Positions 45,817-60,700 of a stretch of 64,000 bases of DNA are shown one piece after another. The DNA is from Musa acuminata AAA Group (Eukaryota > Streptophyta > Magnoliopsida > Zingiberales > Musaceae): assembly GCF_036884655.1 (NCBI RefSeq), contig NC_088355.1:40656001-40720000 (forward strand), read 5' to 3'. Within the stretch, counting starts at the first letter, position 1. The number at the start of each line of letters is the position of its first letter. The notes under the pieces are model-generated. The model was not told the DNA's origin and did no database searches. It worked only from the letters and a program-made list of their open reading frames with translations. The position numbers were made by a program, and so were the translations under genes.

Positions 45817-47395
45817 CCTCTACGAGCTTAAAGTATACTGTCAAACATCATCTTGCTTCTGCATCTTAGGAAGATATTGTTCGTTTCTGATCGCAAACTT
45901 GCTTAGCTCACCTCTATCCTCGAAAATAGTGTACTTCATGGATATTAATTTCAAGAATCTTCAAACAGCAAAGTCGCTCGCCATGAGTATAGCGCGTGGA
46001 GTTGAGTTAATGGACTGACCATCAGTATCCCTGAGGCCTCGACACTGGTGTACTAGTTGTCCTCGTGCAAAAAGCGAACGAAGAAGCTTTAAGCTTTAGC
46101 TCCGTCCAAAGAGAGTCATACGCCGTGAGCAGGGAGAAAGAAGTGAGGGCAGTGATTGGGTCGATCGTGAGACATGAGCGGATAAGGGAAGGAGGGGCCA
46201 CCGTTGGTTTTTGTACGTAGGGGCGGCGTTGGACTTCAAGATAACGAGGCAGGGAATCCCGTGGGGCTTCTCTTTCGTCGACGAGGACAGGGAGAGGGTA
46301 CGTGGCGTGGAGGTGAACGAGGGATGGAGCAGAGCTCCAAATGGGTCCCGTCAGGCTCTAAGCAGCCAAACCCGGCCAATATAGTGGTAATTGCGTGGGT
46401 CATACACATGTTGTGAGACTGATTGAGTGGTTGCCGGCCAAACGAAACATATAGTGACGTGATGAGAGGGGCAGGAGAGGGGGTGCGTAGCTGTAAAGAT
46501 CGAACCCATTACGGTGACGCACGCACAGCGGTCCACCGTGCTTTTGGAGTGGGAAGGGGGAAAGGGACGGCTGCATGGGACTCCATCGATGCAGATAGAT
46601 GCTGTATTATTTGGCAAGCATATGACGACCACTCAAATCTCCTCGATCAACTTATCCTTGCATGAGCGCAGCTCGGTCTGTCAAGTCACAGTAGAATGAT
46701 CGATGATATCAGGAAGAACAATTCCATTTCTTGATCTCTTAAGTAAGCATCGTATTTATTACCGGTAAATTCCGCTGATTGCTGGAGTTGGTTTCCTTGA
46801 GGGTTGAGTTGCAGAGTTGATGTCATTCCTGATGGTGCCTTTCGTTCTCTTCTTGACATCGATTCCGAAGATGTTACACCACATTCCCAATTGTCAGAAA
46901 GCACCTGTGGGCAGTTTCAAGCAATCGTCAACAACACTTCAAGTATGCAGAATCTGTAGCAGCCTAAGATGAAACACCTACAAACATTCACAGACAGAGT
47001 AGGTCGATGACATTTCCACTTGAATCCGGAGAGGGTAATCTTCAAGAAAAAGGATGTGGTTGAATGGATCATCCAATATATTCCAAGTTCAAACATAATA
47101 AAAAGACAACTGAAGCCAAGCAAAAAGCACAAGCAAAATGGTCACTTAAAACACTGTATTCCTGTTACCTCAGACATGAAGCAGACTCAATGGAAGTGCT
47201 TCTTGAGCGATGAAGGTGAAATTATACCAATACGATTGATGTGAAATATGTGTAGGTCAAACCATAGCAGATTCGACAACCTCCAGAGAACAAGGTCTGC
47301 AATGCAGGTCCTTATCCTGATTGGAGAATTTCTAACAGCAGCATTTGTGCGTAATTTACATTGCAAAGCAGTGATCCCGGACTACATTCTATATC
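45817..47395. other. HSFC and EngB 3' flanks (convergent)
   Basis: The HSFC 3' UTR and the minus-strand EngB 3' UTR converge here. The GC-rich patch at 46.1-46.7 kb has only short frames. No gene recognised. Confidence 0.6.
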
Positions 47396-50300
47396 CTAAT
47401 GTTTTAGCCAGTAGTTCCGCAACTGGGCCATATGTAACAATATCTCCTCCCGGCCTTGGTTGGTGACACTACTGGTCATTATCCAAGGCGGTGCTTCCTT
47501 GAAATATTCGCGTATCAATTTCTGAAAATCTTCAACATTTTCTTCAGGTCTTTTACCACCGTTCTTCTTCTTCTTACGTTTGTCACACTTCGTGAATAGT
47601 AGTGTCATTGGAATCTGACAGGTCAATGATAAAAAAAAGACGATGTCAAAATCTTCACATAAGGATATATTTTCAAAGTACCTGCCCACCTACTTGAGGC
47701 AAAAATGTTGTGTTTATATAACCAAAGTGTGCCTCTTGGAGAGGGACAAGTAATACAGATATTGCAGTTTTAAAGACACCAATGACATAGTAACATAATA
47801 CGAATGAAGGAGACGAATTATCTAAAGCAGCAATGTTGCAATCATGCTGGATGCTTTGGAAAAAGTTCACTCCCTACCAATAGTCACTGCCAGCTAGAGT
47901 TGACTTATTTTTCAAGGATGATGCATTTAGGAAGGCCCTAGGGGAAGAAGAACAAATACAGATGGCTCTGGGTCTCAGTAGAGAATAAACAGCAGTGACC
48001 AAGTAGGATAGTAAAGCGGAACACAAGGCCACAACAGTTCTTTGATGGATCTGATGCTAGAATGAAGCATTTTGGTAAGCCACAGGGGGGACAAATAAAG
48101 ATTCTGCTGCCTCTCAGCAGAAAATAGACAGCAGTAAGCAAGGAAATGGAACACTAAAATAGAAAACAATAGCAACAAGAACTATTTTTCCATTGAATTG
48201 TTTTCTATGACAACATAACTCAAAGAACAAAGTAAAAGAGAGTTTTGAGACACCATATAACAGAGAAGAGCAGGAGATGGTACAGATTGACAGTCAGCCA
48301 ACTCAAAGAAAGCAAATTCCAGTCACAATGGTATCATATAGATAACTCCTAAATATAAACAAGCAACATCTGTACTGATGCAAGGAAGACCTAGGGTGCC
48401 GTCATATGGTGCATTCTACGCCATCCTCAACCATGACAGGCATCCTAGAATTGCTCCAGATCTAAGCCTTTCGTTAGTAGTCATGCATCACACATACTTA
48501 GAATGTGTTCAGCACTAGTGGAATAAAAAGACATCAATCAGCTCAAGACTAAGAGCCTCAATAAGAAATGGATTCTACCAAGAAATAGCTTGCGGATTCA
48601 GTCTATCTGCAATCAAACTATCCGAAGATAAGTCTAATAAAGAGCTTGAGTTCATCTAAGAAGGGAAGTCTATTAACCAAGGTCCAAGCTAGCCGCCATC
48701 TTTGGTACATCAACTGGACTCCAACAACAGTAACAACAGATGCTAATGAATTCCCAAACGAGAACACAAATAGAGCTCAAACATTTATTGAAGAGAACTC
48801 AAAAGAAATGTTGAACTTTATTGACTAACCCTCACAAAAGACACAGCAAAAATTACTCCATCTACAGAGAGAGAAAACAAAAGCAATAAGAGATGTTCTT
48901 TTAATGTATTGTACTTCAAGGAAATCAAAATAAAACAAGAGAGAGAGAGAGATAGATAAGACCAGTTGACCCAAGGAAACAAAAGTTCCCTCTCCACTAG
49001 AACATGTATCCTGCTACAAACAGATACCAATCAAACCGTTCTCTTTGTAAATTTCGGATTTTAGATAGAGAATAACAACCTGATAATGACTCTATCTGAA
49101 ACCTCTTTTGCTAAGAAGATTTGGTTCCTTTTAGGATTGGTTAAATCACTTTATGAGCATCAGGTTGAACTCCGTTTGATGTATTTCAAGATGATAATCA
49201 GAAGTAAATATAAAAATCCTACAGAATTCCCCATGGTACAACTAAAACTCGAGTTAAATAAACCCATGACACTTTGAAACTGACTCAACTCTAACACATA
49301 AAAGAAACCAATAATTCAATGTAAACCTAAGTGGAAGGGTTCAATGTTGCCGTCTAGTTTCTAAGTTAACAAAGTGGCATTCCTTCAATAGTATGCACAT
49401 TGTTGTGTGCAATCTACTCTAGTTGCCAACAGCTGACAAACACTGATAAGTGAAATTAAACATTATGATGTTTGATGTCAGCTACTTCACAAAGACTATT
49501 ACATTTTTAAACCCAATGTAGGTAAGACTGTCTGACACCATCATTATTGCTGCTATAAATGTCTGGAGCTGCTCTTAAACCACACTTCAGTAACTGATAA
49601 GAGTCAGAATTAAATGTTTCTACAAGGGGAACATCTTGAAGCTATTAAAGGGAGAGCAGAAAAACTACAATACAGAAAGGGAAAATTCATACCTGATTTT
49701 GTCCAAGCCAACTAGCATATTCAAGATCAATCTTTTTAGCAGGGATGCTGGCATCTATAAGTAGGAAAACAGACACTAACGACTCTCGGTTGAGGAAGTA
49801 GTTTTTGGTGAATTCATACCAATTAGCTCGCGCTTCTTGCGGTGCAGATGCATATCTGCTCCAAAATGTTTCAAGAGTAAGAAGATGCAAAATTTGAGGT
49901 ACCTCTTCGCAGAACTATGAGTTTAAAAGTGTAAACTGCTGAAGTTACTTCTACCAAATTCTCGTAGTCTTCTTCTTAGTGAGCTTCAATAATTTGGTTG
50001 CAATTCTTACTATTTTGTTGCAAGTTATAAATATAATAGTTTCTAAATGGGTAAATAGATATCGGTTATGACAATGAATCATCATCTCATAATTTTTAAC
50101 TCTATCAATTAGCTACATATATATGCACCTATATACCACCATGGATCACAAGTCCCTCTTCTGATCATCTGCTGCACCTGCTTTGGAGGACAAGCAAATA
50201 ATTTACAAGATTACAGTGTGTGCTTTGCCACAGGTTGAAGATGGGAATGAAAATGAAGCTATTGGGAGCTTGTTATGACTCCTCCGCAAGGCTTAAAGTT

Positions 50301-51506
50301 GCCATCTTCACATAATCATAACAATAATGAGGTTAATTGTCAAGATGAAGTACTTAATTTGAAGGACCTGCTTTGGAAGCAATGAAATGCCACATCCTTA
50401 TCACTAATCTTGTCCATTAACTGATACGCATGTGAGGGATAAAAAAACCACCAGTCAAATGATAAACTAATTTCTTTTTTGTAGTTAATTGAGAAAAGCA
50501 AGTATCTTCCAGGTTCATTTAACACAAACTGAGGTTAGGATACCTACAATACAATACATTCCGTGAATAACCAGCACACGAATTGCTGGTACATGGAAGT
50601 GTGTTTCCGAGCAATATAACTTAACAATCTAAACAGCTAGAGAAAATAAAATACAAGTTGGTTTTAGGGGCATACCCATAACCAGGCAGATCCACCAGGT
50701 ACCAACTATCATTTATACGAAAATGATTAATGCATTGTGTTTTTCCTGCAACAGAAGAAGATATTCTCAATATAATTGAAACACTTCAAAGCCACAAATT
50801 GAGGTATCTCGACAAAAATATTCCGAATCATTAGGAAACGCATTTATCTATATTAACAGTACCCATCGAATGCCTGTTGTCCACTAAACCCTATAAACCC
50901 TAGCTGAGAAATCATGCACCGAATCATCCAGAAGAAGCATCAGTGGATAAAAGTAAACTGACCAGGCTTCTTGGAGGTGAGGGCGAGCCGCTTCCTCCTG
51001 ACGAGGGAATTTAGGAGGGAGGATTTGCCGACGTTGGACCGGCCGACGAGAGCGAACTCGGGGAGGCCATCCGTGGGGCACTCCTCCGTCTTGGTGCTGC
51101 TCTTGATGAACTCGGCGGTGGCGACCTGGGCGTCGCGGGCGTAAGGTCCGAGCACGATGTTGGAGCCTCGGAGCACTCTCCCGCTGGCCATCGACGCCGC
51201 TTCCGCTAAGTCTACCCCCGGCGGCACGAAGAGCTTGTCGAAGGGAATCTGGACCTGGGGCCCGCCATCTTCCTCGTCAGCTATCTGCCGAAGGATTGGG
51301 GCGTCGACCTCCAAAGGGGTGGAGACGGCGAGCTGGGCTACGGTGGACAAGGAATGGGAACGGGCGAGGAGGGAGACGGGATTCCTTCTTCCGGAGGCGA
51401 GGAGTAGGAGGGGATGGTCGGACCGGAGAGACCCAGGCGGTGGGGCGGAGAAGGAGACGAAGGGGACGAGGAGGCGAGGGTAGAGGATTCGGTGATGGAG
51501 GAGCAT
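47396..51506 (-). CDS. EMB2001: Plastid EngB/YihA-type GTP-binding protein
   Basis: Four exons, 51506-50963, 50745-50676, 49855-49693, 47614-47396, giving 331 aa. EngB GTPases assist large ribosomal subunit assembly; the Arabidopsis relative At2g22870 (EMB2001) is organellar and embryo-essential. GTPase motifs: G1 GRSNVGKSS at about 155-163, G3 DLPGYG at about 200 (the Gly-Tyr-Gly form is typical of EngB), G4 TKCDK at about 267 and G5-like TSSVTNQG near the C terminus. The [10 protein letters not shown] insert after G4 is basic. The chosen start, [13 protein letters not shown], gives a Ser/Arg/Leu-rich transit-like N terminus. The frame stays open upstream to an ATG at 51713, so a longer form cannot be excluded. 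The long introns 2 and 3 contain no recognisable gene. Confidence 0.94.
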
Positions 51507-52762
51507 CGCACTACGATCGCGTCGCGTCTGCGCCTGCACCCGAAATGTGCCCTTCGGCTGAGCCCTTTGTGCGATCAGCAACAGATAAGACTTGAAGATA
51601 TCCTGTATCGAGAAAGCCACGAAACACGCTCCCATGCACGACTTCATGACGTCATCAAATCGTAAACTGGCTGTTTCCTGCCTCAGCGGAGACACAGTAG
51701 TCAGTGCCATCATCTTACGTAGGAAAATATCCGAACTGCGGACACGTGGGGTCGCGAACGGGTCGGATGTCGTTCGCGAAGAGAAGACGGGTCATGAATG
51801 ATGGACCTGAGATCCGTCGACCAGTACCTTATCGGACGCCCAAAGAAGCGGATCCAAATTCTACAGACCCCTTCATAGGGGGTTACGAAGGATGACTCTC
51901 TCCTCTAATCTTAAATGCCAACCTGATTCGATTGCATTAATTATTTAATACTAATTCTAATAAAAAAGATGAGAAAAATGGGATGATTGTGGACTACAGA
52001 TTTTGATGATCGACATGAACAATATGATAATTTTCAGTATTTTAATTTTAATTTTGAACACTTGAATTTATTTGGTGCACCACATTCTTGGAGAAATTAG
52101 TGTTGAACTCTCTGGGTGTGGGTTGAATTAGAGTTAGAATAACTAAATTAATCTATAATAAGCAACTGTAGTTAAGCAAACAAATAAAAGAGATGAGCAA
52201 ACTACTTTCGTCAACCTCTCTGGAGATTCCAAGATGAATTATTTATGTAGTTCAGATTAATGAGATCAAATTGCAAACAGCACAAGGAAGAAGCATCTCA
52301 ATTCAAGGATGGGGCTCTTCCTCATCAACAAACAACAACCAAACTCCTACAAAGGCATGATTCTCCAAGGCCAGCATCACCTAACCAAGATAGATACTGC
52401 TACACTGGTTGATGAATTGAAGTCATTATCCTGAGATATAATGAGGAGGCAACACTGGTAGAAAACCACCAGTTTAAGTGTAATTTGATAGTCCAAATAT
52501 ATTCACCAACATACATAAAAAATGTAATATCAATTCCCCCACAATCCTTTTATAATCTGGTCAGAAGGTTTAGATCATTTTAACTTCTCTCGAGCAAATG
52601 AATAGGTTGCTGAATCAGGCAATTAAATGGGACATACAGGTGGCTATTGAGAGAAGGAATAGTGGTAGAACAAAAAGATTAGCTTTAACCTTCCTTTTTT
52701 TTGTATGTGAAGATACATAAAAAGGTCATAGCAGTTATCCTAGCATATAATGATCGCATAAA
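51507..52762. other. EngB upstream region / TraB-like 3' flank
   Basis: The first about 300 bases are the GC-rich EngB 5' region, then AT-rich sequence up to the TraB-like stop. Nothing else recognised. Confidence 0.6.
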
Positions 52763-55700
52763 TCACATGATGTTAGTTGGTAGACCAACTTCAAATGCAG
52801 CTGAAGAAGCCAAGTTGATTGCAGTCTGAACGAACAGCTCCCAGAACCAAAGATCAAGCGCAAGAAGAGATGAGAATATCAACAAAGCCAGTGTCTGATA
52901 CCTGTTGAGAGGCCAGCCCAAAAGTTTTGCCAATGCCTTGAGGAATGGCAAAGACTGGCTGTCCAGCTTCTTGTTCTTTATGGACCATGCTGTTATCCAT
53001 TGCACATGAGACGGGACCATGTCAAACTCTTCTCGCAGTCGTCTACCAAGATCTGGCATGTGACCTCCTCCATAGAGAACTGCTATTCTCTGGTGCCCAT
53101 TGTCTATCGCTCTCCTCAGTTCGTCAGCTGCAACTCTGTTCCTTTCACCAATGATCACTGATTTTTCCTCTATAGCCGCAGTTATTTCAGTAAACCTTCA
53201 CAAGAATTTCCCCAGGTAATACCCATTAGATATCATTTTCATAAAACGAGCATTTTAGGCTTAGATATCAAACGAACAATCCATATAGAAAATTTCGTAT
53301 GTGAAACAGAAAGTAAAGATGAATTAACCAAACACTTACATTGCATTCATTTAAAAGACTCACGGGGATGCCTATCATTTATTTTTAAATTTGCACATAG
53401 TTTGCATATTTAAGGGCCTACACATTTGCACATAATTTGCACATTTTTAATGAAGTATATCAGACAAATTTCAATGACTTGTTTTTGTTACAGTTAAAAG
53501 AACTTTTCTTTTACTGTGTGGGCTCAAGAAAATGAAACTTGCCAAAGAATTTCAACCGGAGAGAAGTTATAAGAACCTTGTTAGATTATTAAACTAATCC
53601 CTTTTTTTTCCTGGAAAATGACTTGGGATCTTTGTTGTTGATCTTGGAAATCCCACTAAGTGATGTGGTATCTTGGCTAGGCACTTGATACTCTCTTGTA
53701 CAAGATATTTATCCCACTAAGAAAATTTTGGAGATATTTGTGTGCAACTTCAGAATCTAACATGTAGAGCTAAAAACTCTCTGGCACAGTAATATATACA
53801 TTGGGGACATCTAAAATTGCACTGTCAATAAAAATTGTTTGTTGAATGCAACATCAAAAGGACTTTATTACACATAAAAAAATTAGTCCGATGATATGCC
53901 TAATTCAACCGAAGTGTCCGAGTCCTCATCCTAATTAACAGAGCCCATAGGCTATGCGAAGAAAGTAAAATACTCCCACAGGGTAAATTATGGTAACATT
54001 ATCTAATGTAACATGATAAGGCATTAATGCCCATTCTGGTATTATTAACAGAACTATTCATGTCATATTACATGCACCCAATAAAAAATATGATATGCCA
54101 CTAACATAAAACTGAAGAACTCAATTTCTAATAAATTGCCTGCCACTTCAACATGGAAACAAAATCAATTACAAGAACACTGAAAGGACACTCACAATCC
54201 CTAAATACTGTTCATGATTCTGGAACTGCACATTAATATATGGGATGTATACGAGAGGACCATATACAGGAGGTGATACACTCACTCAGATGTTAGCCGC
54301 TTGGCCAAGAAAATCTTCAATGCTGCTCCAATATCAAGTCTGGAAAGTGCTTCCAGTTCAGAGTACTCTGTGCTGTAACTTTCAAATGGTGAACATACGC
54401 TACTAATAATGAGAAGTCCAACAAGTGGCATGGGCAATACACGTGAAGCCCAAAGTAGCTTAGATTTCCAAGGACCAAGATCACCTGTTGTGGAAACAGG
54501 TTGAACCAAGGTTTTTGTAGATCTGAGAGTCATTTCTTTTGCTAGCGTGAAAAAGCTTTCGCCTCTTTCATCCTGGAAAAAAGGGCAAGTAACATGTAGA
54601 GTGTTCAAAATATCAAGCACATTGAGCACATCCTCAGCCATTAAAAAGAAAGTAAAGCAAACCAGATCCATATGTATAAGTTTCTTATATATAAACTTAG
54701 CATTGAAGTTCAGAGACAAGACGATATAAGACAATCAACTCCTACACACTAAAAAGATTCATGGGTGCAGTGGGTATTTACTAGATTAATGGCTCTAGGA
54801 ACCTCCATAATTAGGTTACAATTGGAGGTTTTATTTACCATTTCAAGTGGTATGCATCACATACATAATAAACAAAGAGAAAATTAAGATATTAAGTACC
54901 TGAAGTAATTTAAAAGTCTCATAATCAAGGTCAGCATGTTGCCACTTTTGACTTTCATAATCAAGACAATCTAATTGGAAATCAAGTGACAGAATTCTAG
55001 CCATCTGCCTTTGAATGAATCCAATAATATTAAAGCCTTTGGATCGTTTAGGTTTCAGTTTTCCCTTGGATTTTGAGTTTATTCTATTTTCTAGACTTTC
55101 CCTGCTTGCTACCATCTCATAGAGGACACAATCATAATATTCAAGTCCTCTTTGAAGAGTCTCAAAGTACCTGCATACCAAAACAAATTATTGGTAAGTC
55201 TCATTAAGAGGATGAAAAAGAACTTTGAACACAAAACAAGCTAGCAAAAAGCACTATTGTACCAATGTCATTATTTATCACAAGGAATATCAATTGAATC
55301 TTTAGTTAAGCAACTTAAAGCAAACTACTAAAGAGAGAAGAATTCCATAACTCAGAGAAACTTCAGAAGCTCATGAGAAAGTCGAATCAGCGACATGGAA
55401 ACTTCCAAGAGCCCCAGTAAAATCTTATAAATCCCTAAAGAAGAATAATGAGCAAACAGGTGATACAAGTCCAACAACAACAAGAACAAGCCATAAGGAG
55501 GGTTTACAGCAAAGGGTCACTACATTAAATTTCCTGTTGTTGAGCTCTTTTGAAGGAAATGTTGCTAGTTAAACTAAAAGCCAGCAGATCTCTTTTCAGT
55601 GTTTCTAATAGAACTTTGCTAGACCTCCCTCTATCCGTCCTAATGCCAATGTTGGTCAAATTTCCTCATCTAATGATGTAGCTATACCTCTCTCTCGATC

Positions 55701-56717
55701 ATGCCGCGCCACACCTTAAATAGCTTCCCCGCCACACAATTTTTGATCGAAAATAATCGGTAGTTATGAAATATATGTGGGAGAATGCAGCAAAGTGAGC
55801 ATAAATTTTGCATATTAGGTTGGAACAGTAGTGTAAAATATTCTAGACATGATTGAGACTAGTAATGTAGCAGTAGTGAAGATTAAAAATCAACAGTAAG
55901 AAGAACAGCCCGTAAGTCTGTCTCAAAGTCCATGCATTTTAAACTAAAAAAACATGCAGAATAGCATTCAACTGGACCGCATCATAACATAAAGATAAAA
56001 GTAGCATATCAAACGAGAGAGGGATGCATAGCCTAATGGCAATTTGCTTTGTCTAACCACATCCAGTTCATGAAATTATCGACTTCAAGCATCCAAGACA
56101 AATCAGAGTACCAAATGATGGACTAAATTAAACAAAGTAAAGAAGAAGCTTAATAGAACAATGAACAGATTTATCTTTGGGAGAAACCAACATACTGTCT
56201 GTCTGCAATATGGATCGTCGACACCAAATCAACCTGCAAAGACAAACTCGCACTAATCAATAATCAAATCCTTTACAACCAAAAGAAGCGGTAAGAAGAA
56301 GACAGCCAGCACTACCTCAAGAAAAGGATGGAGCAACGACCATGGGAACCGCTTCCGGTAGCTGACGACGGCGGTCTGCAATTCACCAGAGTGGCCACCG
56401 ACTTGACCTTTCTTGAAGCGCATGAAGTCGGAGATGGAATTGTTGCGCAAGAACTTCTCGGTCGTGGGATCCTCATCGATCCCAGAGGATATCTTGGGGA
56501 ACGACGCTCTGGCCAAGGCGACGAGGCGGCCGGATGAGCAGGCGGAGGAAGAAGACGAAGATAAAGCGCGGATCGGCTGCGGCCTCAGAGTTGCAGCGGT
56601 CCGCGACGGCCTGGAGGCGATAACAGAAGGCGGGGCGGCCTCGTTTGCGGCATGGGATGGGGACAAAGGAAGAGAGGAGAAGGGTGCATACCGCAAGGAA
56701 AGAGAGGCGGAAGCCAT
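52763..56717 (-). CDS. TraB/PrgY-like membrane protein
   Basis: Five exons, 56717-56316, 56233-56196, 55170-54900, 54572-54286, 53195-52763, giving 476 aa. The start opens MASASLSLRYAPFSSLPLS, a Ser/Ala-rich organelle-targeting-like N terminus. Two blocks recall the TraB/PrgY (Tiki-like) hydrolase fold: STIHIADRQYF with DCVLYEM near residues 139-165, and GERNRVAADELRRAI with AVLYGGGHMPDLG in exon 5, matching the family's conserved His, Glu, Arg and Gly-His positions. Other segments are well ordered, for example FIQRQMARILSLDFQLDCLDY and DLDYETFKLLQ. Two hydrophobic segments (PLVGLLIISSV in exon 4, TLALLIFSSLLALDLWFW near the end) suggest membrane anchoring. The molecular function in plants is not known to me. 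Exon 2 is only 38 bases. Confidence 0.82.
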
Positions 56718-57770
56718 TGGCTTCTGTTTCCCAGGTCGGGGGAGGGAAGAGGCGGGGAGGGGGAGGGGGCCGGCCAAGGGCAAGCGAGGAGGTGAGGTGC
56801 GAGCGTGTGTGGCTGTGATCTTGCGCACGCCACGGTGCGGTAAAGTGGCCTTCCGCTGCCAGGGCGCGGGGGAAACCGTCTGGTTTTTCCCCTAAACGAT
56901 AACCAGTTTCGCATCCGGTTAGTGCGCCCGGTTCACTACCGGTCTTGTGATTGGAGACGAGCGACGATACCCGTGTGGGTCCCACGTCGATTTTTTTTTG
57001 GGAAGAAACTTGGACGCTAACGTCTACGAACGGAGTCGAGCCGACGGAACTCGACGAACACAAATTGCGTGGCGTCTCAAATCACAGGTAGAGTGTTCGA
57101 ACATTATTCGATTTGGCACCCAGAAAAAATCAAGAGGCACACAAATGCACACCAGCACAGAATCCGTGTCCAAATAAAACTGGGATTTGGATGAAATGAA
57201 AATTAGTAAAGAGAATAAAAGTTAAGGCAGCAATATTTTAAACAAACAAAATTAGAGAGGGCAAGTTAAATAAGTTGGAGATTACGTGTTCCAATCACAT
57301 CCGTCATCTTTACACCACTGATTTGGTTACTGAATCACGTGCTGAAATCTTTAAAAACATTAAAAAAAAAAAGAAACAAAAGACTATACAATTAGGCCTC
57401 CATGACCCCCCGAAAAAAAACAGAAAAAAAGGGCTTCTTGCAGATGAAGAGCCAAGGAATACTATATAACTGCACCATTCAACAGAAAAATACAAAACTT
57501 TTGCTATAATTACCAGACCAAGCGCTCAAAAATCTCAGACTTGCAGCCAGGAGAAACCAGCTTCTAGGTATGCAAGCCAATACCTTAATGCTTATGCACA
57601 ATATTTCCCAAGTAAATGCATCGACGAATCATCAGTCATGGTCTTGCCAGATTTCAGATGATGGTATTTCCTGATGAGAGTGGGCAACTCACCCACGACT
57701 TTGGTCCAAACAAGCATACCACCCGGTCCACCCCCCATGAATCATCAGTCATGGTCCTGTATAAGAGTGT
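56718..57770. other. TraB-like promoter / sorting nexin 3' flank
   Basis: The GC-rich 5' region of the TraB-like gene, a TCP-type site at 56978-56985, then AT-rich 3' flank of the sorting-nexin-like gene. No gene recognised. Confidence 0.6.
56978..56985 (+). promoter_or_regulatory. TCP-type palindrome upstream of TraB-like gene
   Basis: GTGGGTCCCAC (56975-56985) holds GGTCCCAC on both strands, a match to GGNCCCAC, about 260 bases upstream of the ATG at 56717. Motif match only. Confidence 0.4.
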
Positions 57771-60700
57771 TCATTGATTGATTTCTGTTTCCAGCTGCTG
57801 ATTATCTTCATGGCATTGCCTTACAGCATCATTGAGTTCAGGAAATGCTGACAAAAACAGAAGCTCCAGAAGTTCTAGTGCAAACTGCTTCAAACAAACA
57901 GGGGACTGTACACAAGAACAAGACCACCTGATTAAGAATTATTAGATGGCAATCTAATTCACAAGAACAAGACCACAGGGTATCATATTCACAATAACAA
58001 TCTAATTCAGTGTTTTACTACGTTAAACACTTCTGAATATAAAAATTATTAGATTTTCATGTCCATGACTTGCCAAGTTTCCCAAGTCTGCGACTCGACA
58101 GGCCAGAATTTATATTTATTTTTCAAGACATGAAACATAGTAAGTTCGAGCATATAAAGATTCTATCTGCATCTCGTTATCTCACATGCTTAATATTTAC
58201 ACAGTCCATTTTTAAAATGTACCTGAAGAAAGAAATATATATCCTGAGCACACTGCTCGTATTCCTTTCTGCCAACAAGACTTACCAAAGCAGCTGGTGC
58301 TTTATCTGCAGAAAAAGAATGAAAGTACTGTAGAATGTTAGAAGCACTGGGAAATCACAATGTCAGGAATACACATGAAACTTGTGTAGAGAACAATATT
58401 AGCAGTATTTCACATAGCATCATATGTAATACATTGACAAAGTTAAAAAAGCTACCTGTTCTTTTTTTATTTATTGCTTATAAGTAAATTGATTCTTTAA
58501 GCGACAAAACTCATTAGGTCTTAGGCATTAGCAAAGCATTATGAACCAATTAATTCTTATGATTTTTTACTTCTCACACTAAAGTTAGTCATGGGCACAT
58601 TGCTGTATCATTCATTTAATTGAAACAAGATGAAACATGCTGAGCTCACAGAGGATAGCAGAGATACAAACTTCAAACAAGTGTGCATTAGAAAATTGAA
58701 ATGCACAGCACTAAACAACTTAAATGTAGAGCTTTCTCGTGTGTCGAAGTAAAGCAAAAGAATCACAAGTTATTGTATGCAAAGATAGAGTGTGAAAGTT
58801 AATTACCACATTTGTATATTGAATTATTTAATTTTATATTTCATAGAACACACATAGGAACAGAAAAAGAACACACAAAAAAGGGAAAAAAGGAACCAAT
58901 ATGATTGAGAAGATAAAGAGCAAAGGTATTTCTACAGATTCAAGTTCCGTTATAGGGTTTAACCAGCTGCCATCTGGAACCTTTTCGACAGAATAACCAA
59001 CGGAACCAAAGGTATAAAGTCACAGATAGAAAAAGTACAACCCTTTGTACAATATTCCATTGTTTGCAAACATCACTTCCAGGTATTGGTATAACTATAT
59101 CACCACTCTAGCCTCAGTATATAATAGATATCATACTGACTGCTTAATCTTTTCCTGCTTGCAATATAGATTAAATATACATTGACTAACTAAAAGGTAA
59201 CAATGAAAGAATCAGCTTTACCTATTATTAGTTCATAAACGAATTTTGCCCGGCGATCAGCTTCTAGCTGTTGTTCAGTAGTCAATGGATTAGCGTTTTG
59301 GTTGTCCTGAGTGCCCGGTGAAGAAACTGGTGTTGGAGCTTTTCGTTTAGGATGTTTAGTTAAAAAAATTCCATCAGGCCAGAGAATCTGTTCAATTGAC
59401 AAAAATTAGGTCAGAATATTTAGTGGAACTAAAAGTATATTAGTAAGCCACATAAAATGAAGGTATTAGTGTAAAAATGAGATGTAATTGAAATGTTTGA
59501 GTACACTACAATTCACCATAATAATAGTGCATGTGAACACAAGGAGAGAAAATTGTAGGATATTTGGAGCATTGCCACAGTAGGTCACTTGTAATTGATA
59601 GCAAGCCACAATGTTTCTTTTTAAAATGCACAGCTATGCTTATATTCAGTATGATAAATGCTTCCCTTACTTGCTCAATACGCTTTATAGCAGAAGCAAT
59701 TACCACTCCCCTTCTAAGAAGCTGGATTTTCTCAATAAGCCAATCATCAAAAGCATCCCCCATTCCCAACTGTAATAACTGCTTAGCGATCCAAAAAGCT
59801 TGGCGCCTATACAAAAGAAAACACACATACATTTAGTATGCAACTAAAATAGTGTAAACAAAAATTGTAACATAAAGCAGAAATGATGACCTTTTTGCTC
59901 AACTAACCATATAATCTAAACAGTAAACACACCTGATCCAACCGCCATCCTTCAGCTGGAAAATTACATCTACTAAATTCAATATGGGAATAGTCAAATT
60001 TGGAGGCACTGGCACCCACTGCATTAGGAGGAAAGATAATAAAATACCATAAGCAACTGGATAGAGAAACTTTTTACACGTTCAGAAACAGTTTGAATGG
60101 ATAAAGACAGAAAGGAAAAACAGCAAAGCCTTTGTGGTGCTGTCATGCACATGAAACGTAATAGCATCAAGAAAGGGAACTGTTAAATGGATAGTAATAA
60201 AAAGAAGCACCCGACATGAAATTAGCAATAAGCAAACTTTGAAGTTGTAGATGTAGAGTTGGTACATAAACTGGTTAAACCTTAAGTGAGAACTTAGTAG
60301 TCAATGTTGGACAACCTATCAAAATTAATAGCAATAATTATAATCATAGACATTTAACCAAGGAATGCAATTTCAGATACCAAACATGTACCAATCCGGT
60401 ATGGAAACCATCCATGCTAGCGATATTGACACATGGTGCACTGTGTACCATGGTACCAATGTGTGGGAGGGGGGAATGAAGAAGAAATGAAATAAAGGAA
60501 GAATGAAAAAAAGAAGGAAAGGGAGGAGGAGGAGGAGGAGGAGTAGGAGGAGCAGGCAACAGAGGAAGAGAAGGAGAAGAAACAGAAGGACAAGAAGTGC
60601 CAGAAATGAGGTGACAGCAGACAGGAAACAGCGATCAGGTTGTGGAGAGCAAAGAGGGAGACACTCGTGCAGACCCTAAAGGCACATAAGGACTCAGGGC